A DNA stretch of 48,670 bases from an uncultured Caulobacteraceae bacterium (GTDB lineage: Bacteria; Pseudomonadota; Alphaproteobacteria; Caulobacterales; Caulobacteraceae), in assembly GCA_903923135.1 (NCBI GenBank), contig CAIXWN010000049.1, forward strand, positions 1-48,670, given 5' to 3'. The translations under genes and the position numbers were made by a program. The notes below the pieces were generated by a model. It was not told the DNA's origin and made no database searches. It saw nothing but the letters and a program-made list of their open reading frames with translations. The stretch's first letter is position 1. Every line of letters begins with the position of its first letter. Of this stretch, positions 1 through 7,197 are shown piece by piece.

Positions 1-173
1 GCGACCGGCGGCGTGGCGACGTCGACGGCGCTGTCGAGGGAGACACTCTCGGCGGCGGCCGGCGCGGACGCCGCCAGGCCGCCGGTCGCCGCGAGGCCGC
101 CGGCGAGACCGGCGGCCGTCAGGAGACGTCGCCGGCTGAGGTCGAGGTCGAAATCGTCGTCCGGGGCGGTCAT
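1..173 (-). CDS. Tat-exported protein, N-terminal fragment (cut by window edge)
   Basis: The reverse strand reads from an ATG at 173 to the window edge without a stop, giving 57 residues. The N-terminus is acidic (residues 5-11), followed by a twin-arginine motif SRRRLLTAAG (about residues 13-22), a Gly/Ala-rich hydrophobic stretch, and a likely signal peptidase site near ASAPAAA. This is a typical Tat signal, so the mature protein is probably folded, often cofactor-bearing, before export to the periplasm. The functional domain lies outside the window, so no enzyme can be named. It is divergent from the J-domain gene, and the roughly 140-base gap between them should hold both promoters. Confidence 0.7.
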   Translation of the reverse strand, partial: MTAPDDDFDLDLSRRRLLTAAGLAGGLAATGGLAASAPAAAESVSLDSAVDVATPPV

Positions 174-315
174 GGCCGGCGCGAGCCTCCAGGGGATGAG
201 AGACCCGGACTATCCCGGTTTTGTGACGGTTCGGCCAGCACGGACGGGCGCGCGGCGGCGCCCCCTGGCCAGGGCCGGGCAGGCCGGGCAAATTGGCCCG
301 GTGAGCATCGGGGGC

Positions 316-807
316 ATGAGCGAAGAGCACCGCGCGATCCTGGGCGTCGCGCCCGGCGCCGGCCGGGACGACATCCGCGCCGCCTATCGCCGGGCGGCGA
401 AGCGGGCGCACCCGGACATGGGCGGTTCGAGCGAGGCCTTCCAGAGGGTGAGGGCGGCCTTCGACGCCCTTCTGGCGGCGCTGGAGGCCGGCGGCCCGGG
501 GGCGTCCGCCCACCCGGACCCGGATCGCGAGCGCACGGCCCTTGACGGCCACTGGATGACCGTCGCGGTGGAGCTGAGCGCCATCTGGGGCCTGAACCGC
601 GAGCCCTTCACCGTCTTCGCCCCGCAGAAGATCGGCCTGTCGCCGTTCATGACCGGGTCGAGGCTGAACGACGCGGCCTGGGGTTGGCTGTCGCGCCAGG
701 TGGGCCCCCGGGGAGAGAACTGGGAGTTCCACACCGCCGGCTCGGTGACGCGCCTCTTCTTCCGCCGCCAGGACGATGCGCGGGTGTTCCGGGTGAGGTT
801 CTTCTGA
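316..807 (+). CDS. Small J-domain (DnaJ-like) protein
   Basis: This is a 163-residue protein. Residues 4-55 form a J domain, with the HPD tripeptide at residues 32-34 that stimulates Hsp70 ATPase, flanked by the basic helix RAAYRRAAKR and a following helix rich in Phe/Ala. The usual Gly/Phe and zinc-finger regions of DnaJ are absent. The C-terminal half (about 75-163) is a Trp/Phe-rich segment I do not recognise; it may be the client or membrane-binding part. The ATG at 316 begins exactly at the J domain. A GTG at 301 in frame is possible, while the open frame upstream of it overlaps the divergent Tat gene and is unlikely to be coding. Its partner is presumably a cellular DnaK (inference). 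Confidence 0.8.
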   Translation: MSEEHRAILGVAPGAGRDDIRAAYRRAAKRAHPDMGGSSEAFQRVRAAFDALLAALEAGGPGASAHPDPDRERTALDGHWMTVAVELSAIWGLNREPFTVFAPQKIGLSPFMTGSRLNDAAWGWLSRQVGPRGENWEFHTAGSVTRLFFRRQDDARVFRVRFF

Positions 808-877
808 GATCAAGCCGGCCGCCGGCCTACCGGGTTCCGGGTATGGGCGCCGGATTTCGGGCGGCGTAGAGAAGCTC

Positions 878-1558
878 ATGGCGGACACATCGCAGCGGGC
901 CGGACGCAGGGCGTTCGTCGTCGAGGACCTCGGCGAGACGCGGCAGTGGCTCAATGCGCTGCTGCGCGAAGCCTTCGGCGAGATCGAGATCGGCAACGCC
1001 GCCGACCTGAAGGGCGCCCGCCACTGGTTCGCCGGCCGCGACACCGCGGGCGCCGGCCTGCTGGCGCTGATCGACCTGGGCCTGCCGGATGGCTCGGGCG
1101 TCGACCTGATCCGCGAACTGAGCCAAAGCCACCCCGATGTGCATCTGGTGGTGACCACCGTCTTCGACGACGACGACCATCTGGTCCAGGCCATGGCGGC
1201 GGGCGCCCACGGCTATCTGCTGAAGGACCGGGACACCGAAGAACTGGTCACCCAGTTGCGCAAGATCGACGGCGGCGAGGCGGCGATCTCGCCGGCGGTG
1301 GCGCGGCGAATCCTCTCGCTGTTTCGCACCCATGCGCGGTTCGTCGTCGACCGGCCCGCCGAAAGCCATGCCTTGACGCCTCGCGAAACCGAGGTTCTGA
1401 CGGTGGTCGGCCGGGGCATGACCCTGCCGGAAGCCGCCATTGTGCTGGGCATGAGCAGCCAGACCGTGGCCACCCACGTGAAGACCATCTACCGCAAGCT
1501 TGGCATCCGCTCGCGCGCCGAGGCCGCCCGGGAGGCCGTTCGGCTGAACCTGACTTGA
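878..1558 (+). CDS. LuxR/NarL-type two-component response regulator
   Basis: This 226-residue regulator has a receiver domain at about 10-125, with the acidic pair E16/D17, phospho-acceptor D66 (LIDLGLPDGSG) and conserved K116 (GYLLKD). A LuxR-type helix-turn-helix follows at about 165-223 (LTPRETEVL through ATHVKTIYRKLGIRSRAEA). It is the first gene of an operon with the histidine kinase 37 bases downstream, so the two form a cognate pair. LuxR-type regulators of this class (ExaE/AgmR/ErbR) are known to control PQQ-dependent alcohol dehydrogenases, and one lies 3 kb downstream, so that is a plausible target (inference). A semi-palindrome, CCGGgttCCGG, lies upstream at about 830-840. Confidence 0.92.
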   Translation: MADTSQRAGRRAFVVEDLGETRQWLNALLREAFGEIEIGNAADLKGARHWFAGRDTAGAGLLALIDLGLPDGSGVDLIRELSQSHPDVHLVVTTVFDDDDHLVQAMAAGAHGYLLKDRDTEELVTQLRKIDGGEAAISPAVARRILSLFRTHARFVVDRPAESHALTPRETEVLTVVGRGMTLPEAAIVLGMSSQTVATHVKTIYRKLGIRSRAEAAREAVRLNLT

Positions 1559-1595
1559 CCGTGGCGGCCGGTTTGGCGAGGCTGTCGACAACAGG

Positions 1596-3770
1596 GTGGT
1601 GCGGCTCATTTTTCAGTCCAGGGCAGAAGCGTTGCTGGGGGTCCGTTCGCCGGGCCGGCTGATCATCGCCTTCGCCTACGCCCTGGTGGCGGTCGCCGTG
1701 GCGATCGTGATCACGGGCGTCAACATGCCGGCCGTCGGCGTCAGCTTCACACCCTCGGGCGGGGCCATCGTCGCCCGGCTGTCCGATGGCGAGACTGTCG
1801 CACGGCTCAAACCCAACGACGTGGTGACGATCCAGAGCGCGGCGGGACGCTTCAGCGCCACGGCCGCCGAACTGCTGGCCGACTATGAACCCACCGGTTC
1901 GCCGCAGGCCATCGCCAGCTGGTACCAGGAGCGGGACCGGCTGGCCCGGGTCGGGCGGGGAATGGGGGCGAGCGTGGATCTCGGCCCGGACGCCGTCACG
2001 CGCGTGCGAATGTTGCATCCCCGGCCACGCAGCCTGCTGTCTCTGTCCGGCGATGTCTGGCTGCTGCTTGGCCAGGGGTTCGTCATCGGCCTGCTCGGCG
2101 TGGGCGTCCTGGTCCTTCGGCCCGCGGACTGGGGCGCGCGCCTCTTCGCCGTCTCCTGCCTGGGGGTGCTGCTGGCGGCGTTCAGCGGGGCCCTGTTCGA
2201 CGCCCGGGAACTGACCGCGCCCGGAATGCTGCTGCGCGTGGCCCAGGGGATCAACTTCATCGGGTCCAACCTCTGCGCCACCGGCATCCTGGCGCTCTTC
2301 GCCTGCCAGCCCCGGCTGCTGGTTCCGCCCTGGGCGCTGCTCGCAGCGCCGGCGCTGGGGGTGGCCGCGGGCGTGGTCAGCGCCCTGGGACTGGCCCCCC
2401 TGTCGTGGTTCTATTTGGGTCTGCTGGTCCCGACCCTGGCGGCCTGCGTCGTTCTCGCCCTGCAGTGGATGCGGGCGCGCCGCGATCCGGCTGCGCGGGC
2501 GATCCTGCGCTGGAACGCCGTGACGGTGTTCCTGGGATCGTCCCTGCTCGCCGCCGCCATGGCCGCGCCGCCGCTGCTGGGGACGCCGTCCCTGGGCGGG
2601 GACGGCATGTCGTTCCTGCCCCTGTTCGTGGTCTACGGCGGCGTGGCCCTGGGTATCGCCCGCTATCGCCTGTTCGACCTGGACCGCTGGTCGCATCGGG
2701 TGCTGATCGGCACCGCCGGGGCCCTGGCGCTGCTGGCCGCCGACGCGCTGCTGATCTGGGGCCTGGGCCTGGAGGGTCCAGCGGCTCTGTCGCTGTCGAT
2801 CCTGCTCGTCGCCAATTTGTATTTTCCCGCGCGGGCCTGGCTGTGGCGCCTGATCGCCGGGGCGCCGGCCGTCACCGAGACGGCGCTGCTGCAGTCGGCC
2901 ACCGAGGTGGCCTTCACGCCGGATCCCCACCAGCGGCGCGAGGCCTGGCGCGCCCTGCTGGTCAGACTGTTTGATCCACTGGACCTGTCGCCGTCGGCGG
3001 ACGGACCGGCCACGCCGGAGATGATCGACGACGGCGTCGGGCTGATCATGCCCGCGACGGCGGATGAACGGGCCCTGGTGCTTCGATACCGCGCCAAGGG
3101 CCGAAAGCTGTTCGACGCGGCGCAGGTGGCGCTGGCCAGCCAACTGATCGGCCTGATGCGGACCGCGGAGGCGACCCGCAGCGAATACAGCCGCGGCGTT
3201 GAGGAAGAGCGTCAGCGCATCGCCCGCGACCTGCATGACGACGTCAACGCCCGGCTGCTGACCAGCCTGCACCGCACCGACGTGGCGCTGGTGCGCGCGG
3301 ACGTGCGCAAGGCGATGTCGGATATCCGAACCGTCATCTCCAGCCTGACCGGCCACCAGATGACGCTGGACCAGGTGATGGCCGACCTGCGCTTCGAGAC
3401 GGCCGAACGGCTGCGCACCGCTGATATCGCCCTCAGTTGGCCGCTGCCGGAACGGCCATTCGACGCCCTTCTGCTGGACCACAGGATCTGCAAGGCGCTG
3501 ACGTCATCGCACCGCGAGGTGATCTCCAACGTGCTGCAGCACGCCCGGGCCGCCGCCGTCTGGGTGTCTGTGGAGCAGCAGCCGGCCTCTCTGAAAATCT
3601 CGGTCCGGGACGACGGGTGCGGCCTGCCGGCCGGGTGCGGCCCGCCACGGGGAAACGGACTGCGCAACATCGCGGAGCGGCTCGGCCGCATCGGCGGGAC
3701 GTACGCCATGAGCCCCGGCGCCGGAGGCCTGCGGGTGGACCTGACCATTCCCTTGATCGCACCCACTTGA
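1596..3770 (+). CDS. Multi-pass membrane sensor histidine kinase (HisKA_3 type)
   Basis: This is a 724-residue kinase. After an N-terminal membrane segment (about 22-44) there is a roughly 100-residue extracytoplasmic part, then a block of about seven or eight hydrophobic helices (about 150-420) ending near the ARYRLFDLDRW motif common in such kinases. The cytoplasmic part has a linker, a HisKA_3 dimerisation helix with phospho-acceptor H547 (RIARDLHDDVNARL), and an HATPase domain with N-box (N645), G1 box DDGCG (672-676) and a GNGLRNIAERL segment. HisKA_3 kinases pair with LuxR-type regulators, matching the gene just upstream. The start is a GTG at 1596; no ATG occurs before the first membrane segment. 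The signal sensed is unknown. Confidence 0.88.
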   Translation: MVRLIFQSRAEALLGVRSPGRLIIAFAYALVAVAVAIVITGVNMPAVGVSFTPSGGAIVARLSDGETVARLKPNDVVTIQSAAGRFSATAAELLADYEPTGSPQAIASWYQERDRLARVGRGMGASVDLGPDAVTRVRMLHPRPRSLLSLSGDVWLLLGQGFVIGLLGVGVLVLRPADWGARLFAVSCLGVLLAAFSGALFDARELTAPGMLLRVAQGINFIGSNLCATGILALFACQPRLLVPPWALLAAPALGVAAGVVSALGLAPLSWFYLGLLVPTLAACVVLALQWMRARRDPAARAILRWNAVTVFLGSSLLAAAMAAPPLLGTPSLGGDGMSFLPLFVVYGGVALGIARYRLFDLDRWSHRVLIGTAGALALLAADALLIWGLGLEGPAALSLSILLVANLYFPARAWLWRLIAGAPAVTETALLQSATEVAFTPDPHQRREAWRALLVRLFDPLDLSPSADGPATPEMIDDGVGLIMPATADERALVLRYRAKGRKLFDAAQVALASQLIGLMRTAEATRSEYSRGVEEERQRIARDLHDDVNARLLTSLHRTDVALVRADVRKAMSDIRTVISSLTGHQMTLDQVMADLRFETAERLRTADIALSWPLPERPFDALLLDHRICKALTSSHREVISNVLQHARAAAVWVSVEQQPASLKISVRDDGCGLPAGCGPPRGNGLRNIAERLGRIGGTYAMSPGAGGLRVDLTIPLIAPT

Positions 3771-3785
3771 GCGGCCGCGTCCCGT

Positions 3786-4538
3786 TCAGCCCGGCGGTCC
3801 GCACGCTCCGGCCCTGGCCTTCGCCTCGGCGTCCCGCAGGGCGCCCGCCACGGCCAGCAGCCGGTCATGCTGGGCGCCCAGGCTGATTGTCCCCCGCACC
3901 CTCACCGGCCCGTCCGAGGAGCCCTCGTGGATCTCGACATCGACGTGGTCGACCTGTCGCAGGGCCTCGGCCAGCCCGGCGACGTCCGGGTCGGCGGATC
4001 GTGTGTCGAAGTCACGCAGCTGCAGATCGACCGGATAGATCGGCACGTCCGGCGCGCCGACGATGGCGCTGATATCCCGCTTGGCGACCAGCCTGCCCCC
4101 CGCCCACGCCCCTACGCGGACCTTGACATAGGCGGGCGTCTTCTCGCCCCCGGCCCAGACGGGAACCTCGAGGCGCAGCCGGTAGGCGGGCACGGCGTGC
4201 TGGCCCTGGGGCGTAACAACATAGGTGTAGTAGAGTTTCGCCGCCGGATAGGCGCCGCTGTTGGGCGTCTCGCCATCGGGTTTCAGGACGTCGGGGAGAC
4301 GGGCCGGCGCCTCGGCTGAGAGGGTGTTGTGAAACATCGGCGTGAACTCGGCCGCGCCGGAAACCGCGGCTCCGTTCACCACCTGGGTTCGCACCGAGGC
4401 CCGCCCGTCAAGATCGGTCATCTCGCCAGCGCAGGCGAGGCCGGCGTCGGCGGCGATCGCCGTTCCTGACGACTGAGCCACAGCGGCGAGGCCGGCGATG
4501 AGGCTGGCGGCGATGCGGCGGTTCAGGCAGCGAGGCAT
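3786..4538 (-). CDS. Secreted protein of unknown function
   Basis: This is a 250-residue protein with a clear Sec signal peptide (basic MPRCLNRR, hydrophobic core, cleavage near TAIA-ADA at about residue 31). The mature part is beta-rich in appearance and contains a Tyr-rich segment (KLYYTYVVTP) and the phrase RLRLEVPVWAGGEKTPAYVKVRVG. It has only two mature cysteines, one near each end (CAGEM and ACGPP), which could form a disulfide. I recognise no family. It converges with the histidine kinase gene (15 bases apart) and is divergent from the alcohol dehydrogenase, sharing a 235-base promoter region with it. Co-regulation with the dehydrogenase is possible but unproven. Confidence 0.75.
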   Translation of the reverse strand: MPRCLNRRIAASLIAGLAAVAQSSGTAIAADAGLACAGEMTDLDGRASVRTQVVNGAAVSGAAEFTPMFHNTLSAEAPARLPDVLKPDGETPNSGAYPAAKLYYTYVVTPQGQHAVPAYRLRLEVPVWAGGEKTPAYVKVRVGAWAGGRLVAKRDISAIVGAPDVPIYPVDLQLRDFDTRSADPDVAGLAEALRQVDHVDVEIHEGSSDGPVRVRGTISLGAQHDRLLAVAGALRDAEAKARAGACGPPG

Positions 4539-4773
4539 GCAGTTCTCCGGCGCACACGGCGACCCGGGGGACAGTAGAGAGCAGGCTCGTCGGTGATATC
4601 CCCCGAACCGGGTACATGGTCCCTGGACCCGACAGGCGCGGCGCGGAGCGACCCGGCCGCCACAACGGCGACCTCCGAAGGCTTGCCCCTTGAAAATCCC
4701 GCGTCGCTGCTGTCCATAGCAGCCAACCCCGCCACAGTCGGGGGAGCATCAACACGAACGGAGCGAACGGCAG

Positions 4774-6864
4774 ATGAAGGCGTGGACGGGGTTGGGGCTG
4801 GCTGCAGCCTGTCTGGCGTTGGCGGCGTTCGGGCCGGATGGCGGCGGGGTGGACACCCAGCGTCTGGTCAACGCCGGGAGCGAAACCGGTTCGTGGCTGA
4901 CCACAGGCCGCACCTATGCGGACCAGCGGTTCAGCCCCCTGACACAGATCGACCGCGCGTCGGTGGGCCGGCTCGGCCTGGCCTGGCACCAGGAATTCGA
5001 CACCGACCGCGGCCAGGAGGCGACCCCCCTGATGATCGACGGGGTGCTCTACACCACAACCTCGTGGTCGAAGGTCTATGCGTTCGACGCCCGGACGGGA
5101 AAGTCGCTGTGGTCCTATGACCCGGGGGTCGACCGGCGCCGGGGCTTCTCGGCCTGCTGCGACGTGGCCAACCGCGGCGTCGCGGTGTGGGACGGCAAGG
5201 TCTATGCCGCGGCCCTCGATGGGCGGCTTACGGCGCTGGACGCCAAGACCGGCAAGGTCGTCTGGTCGACGGTGACGGTGGATCAGTCCAAGCCCTACAC
5301 CATCACCGGCGCGCCGCGGGTGGTTAAGGGCAAGATCCTGATCGGCAATGGCGGCGCCGAATACGGCGTGCGCGGCTATATCTCGGCCTATGACGGCAAG
5401 ACCGGCAAGCTGGCCTGGCGATTCTACACGACGCCCAATCCCGAAGGGAAGCCGGACGGCGCGGCCTCGGACGCGGTTCTGGCCGGCAAGGCCGCCGGAA
5501 CCTGGGGCGGCAAGATTCCGGCGAGCGGCGGCGGCGGCACGGTGTGGGAATCGATCACCTATGACCCCGAACTGAATCTGGTCTATTTCGGCGCCGGCAA
5601 CGGCTCGCCCTGGTCGGCGGTGCACCGCTCCGACGGGAAGTCGGACAACCTGTTCCTGTCGTCCATCATCGCGGTCAACGCCGACACCGGAAAATACGTC
5701 TGGCACTATCAGCCGACACCGGACGACAACTGGGACTTCGACGCCACCCAGCATCTGATGCTGGCCACGCTGGCCATCGACGGCAAGCCGCGCAAGGTGG
5801 TGATGCAGGCCAACAAGAACGGCTTCTTCTACGTCATCGACCGCGCCAACGGCCATCTGCTCAGCGCCAAGAACTATGTGACCACCACCTGGGCCTCCAG
5901 CATCGACCTGAAGACCGGCCGGCCGGTGGAGACGGCCGACGGACGCTATCGCGACCAGCCCGCCGTCGTCTCGCCCGCTCCCTACGGCGGCCATAACTGG
6001 CAGCCGATGGCCTTCGACCCGGCCCGCGGTCTGGTGTTCATCCCGGCGATGGACGTTCCCCAACTCTACGGCGTGGACAAGAACTACAAGTACCGCGAGG
6101 GCGCCTGGAACCTCGGCCTCGACACGGCGATCTGGGCCCTGCCCGACGACAAGGCCCAGCGGCAGGCGATGAAGGCCCTGCTCAAGGGCGAACTGATCGC
6201 CTGGGATCCGGTCAAGCAGGAAGCCCGCTGGACGGTGCACCACGACAACTTCTGGAACGCGGGCGTCCTGGCCACCGCCGGCGGCCTGGTTTTCCAGGGC
6301 GACGCCGAGGGCCGGCTCAACGCCTATGACGCCGACAACGGCAAGCTGCTGTGGAGCTACGAGGCAGGCAACGGCATGATCGCCGGCGCCTCCAGCTATT
6401 CGCTCGACGGCCAGCAGTATGTGGCGATCATGGTCGGTTATGGCGGCGCGGCGCCGCTGGCGGCCCAGTCGCTGCTGCCCGACCGTCCCCGCCTGCCCGG
6501 GCGTCTGCTGGTGTTCAAGATCGGTGGAACCGATCAGGCGCCGGCCTATCCGAAGGCGCCCGAGCGCTCGCTCAACCTCGCCGCGCTCAGCTCGACCGGC
6601 GACGCCGCCGCAGGCAAGGTGACGTTCCACGCCAACTGCGCCGTCTGTCACAGCCTGAACGCTTCGGGTCACTATCTCCCGAACCTGCGCACTACGCCCA
6701 TGCTGATGAGCCCCGAAGCCCTTCGCGCCGTCGTCCTGGGCGGCGCCCTAGGCGACAAGGGCATGGTCAGCTTCGCCAAGTGGCTGAACCAGGAGGACGT
6801 GGAGAACATCCGCGCCTACATCCTCTCCGAAGCGCGCCGCGAGCAGGCCGAGAAGGGGTCCTGA
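4774..6864 (+). CDS. PQQ-dependent alcohol dehydrogenase with C-terminal cytochrome c domain (quinohemoprotein)
   Basis: This 696-residue periplasmic enzyme oxidises primary alcohols and passes electrons from PQQ to a covalently bound heme. It has a short N-terminal signal peptide, then an eight-blade propeller with repeated tryptophan-docking segments (such as LDAKTGKVVW, YDGKTGKLAWRF, YDADNGKLLWSY). The adjacent Cys128-Cys129 pair (SACCD) is the vicinal disulfide ring typical of the family. The active-site region is DDNWDFDATQ. A C-terminal cytochrome c domain has CAVCH (C622, C625, H626), with Met in TTPMLMSP a possible axial ligand. Length and layout fit type II quinohemoprotein alcohol dehydrogenases. 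PQQ synthesis genes are not in the window. The neighbouring two-component system may regulate it (inference). Confidence 0.92.
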   Translation: MKAWTGLGLAAACLALAAFGPDGGGVDTQRLVNAGSETGSWLTTGRTYADQRFSPLTQIDRASVGRLGLAWHQEFDTDRGQEATPLMIDGVLYTTTSWSKVYAFDARTGKSLWSYDPGVDRRRGFSACCDVANRGVAVWDGKVYAAALDGRLTALDAKTGKVVWSTVTVDQSKPYTITGAPRVVKGKILIGNGGAEYGVRGYISAYDGKTGKLAWRFYTTPNPEGKPDGAASDAVLAGKAAGTWGGKIPASGGGGTVWESITYDPELNLVYFGAGNGSPWSAVHRSDGKSDNLFLSSIIAVNADTGKYVWHYQPTPDDNWDFDATQHLMLATLAIDGKPRKVVMQANKNGFFYVIDRANGHLLSAKNYVTTTWASSIDLKTGRPVETADGRYRDQPAVVSPAPYGGHNWQPMAFDPARGLVFIPAMDVPQLYGVDKNYKYREGAWNLGLDTAIWALPDDKAQRQAMKALLKGELIAWDPVKQEARWTVHHDNFWNAGVLATAGGLVFQGDAEGRLNAYDADNGKLLWSYEAGNGMIAGASSYSLDGQQYVAIMVGYGGAAPLAAQSLLPDRPRLPGRLLVFKIGGTDQAPAYPKAPERSLNLAALSSTGDAAAGKVTFHANCAVCHSLNASGHYLPNLRTTPMLMSPEALRAVVLGGALGDKGMVSFAKWLNQEDVENIRAYILSEARREQAEKGS

Positions 6865-6878
6865 GGCTGGACGGGCAC

Positions 6879-6901
6879 AAGGCCTTCGCGCCAGGGGCCT
6901 T
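6879..6901 (+). terminator. Hairpin downstream of the alcohol dehydrogenase
   Basis: AAGGCC at 6879-6884 pairs with GGCCTT at 6896-6901 around an 11-base loop, starting 15 bases after the dehydrogenase stop codon. There is no T-run, so an intrinsic terminator function is only suggested by position. Confidence 0.4.
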
Positions 6902-6920
6902 ACCTGACCGCAGAAAATCC

Positions 6921-6952
6921 TGTGGTCGGGAGCACTTTGCCCTGGATTCAAA
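6921..6952. repeat. Partial, degenerate copy of the dispersed hairpin element
   Basis: The segment TGTGGTCGGGAG followed by TTTGCCCTGGATTCAAA (6936-6952) aligns with the right half of the large hairpin in the neighbouring full copy (CTGGTCGGAG, then TTTGCCCTAGAGTCAAA at 7017-7033). The left half is replaced by a short stem, GACCGCAG/CTGTGGTC, just upstream. It looks like a decayed tandem copy. Confidence 0.5.
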
Positions 6953-6969
6953 CAATCGGGGGCCAGTTT

Positions 6970-7090
6970 CACCTAGGGCAAACTCCGACCAGATGGACTC
7001 ATCTGGTCGGAGATAATTTGCCCTAGAGTCAAAAACTTAGAGCCTTTCTGATCCGATCTTATTGTTGCAATCAGATCGGGAAAGGCTGTA
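6970..7090 (-). repeat. Dispersed double-hairpin element, copy A
   Basis: This roughly 120-base element is nearly identical, in reverse complement, to the segment at 45289-45409. The first hairpin (6973-7026) has an outer arm CTAGGGCAAA / TTTGCCCTAG, an inner perfect 13-bp arm CTCCGACCAGATG / CATCTGGTCGGAG, loop GACT, and one ATAA bulge. The second hairpin (7041-7087) has arms AGCCTTTC...CCGATC and GATCGG...GAAAGGCT. It lies between two convergent genes (alcohol dehydrogenase and caspase-like protease) and takes up much of the 333-base gap 6865-7197, in which I see no gene. It may act as a bidirectional terminator or a REP-like sequence. GANTC sites occur at 6996-7000 (loop) and 7026-7030. 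Confidence 0.8.
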
Positions 7091-7197
7091 GGCGGCGAAT
7101 GTGGGCGAACGGATCAGGCCGCGGGCGGGCGGGCGCCCGGCCAACCTTCGGCGGACGGTCCGAACCTCCGGGCCGACCAGGGGAACGTCCGCAGCCG

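Noticed and set aside
13-315. N-terminal extension of the J-domain protein
   Set aside because: It overlaps the divergent Tat-signal gene, has no similarity to J-proteins, and an ATG sits exactly at the J domain.
1248-3482. A 744-codon minus-strand open frame opposite the regulator and kinase
   Set aside because: Gln/His/Arg-rich shadow; the plus-strand two-component genes are clear.
4408-6672. A 754-codon minus-strand open frame opposite the PQQ dehydrogenase
   Set aside because: No recognisable domain; it is a shadow of the dehydrogenase gene.
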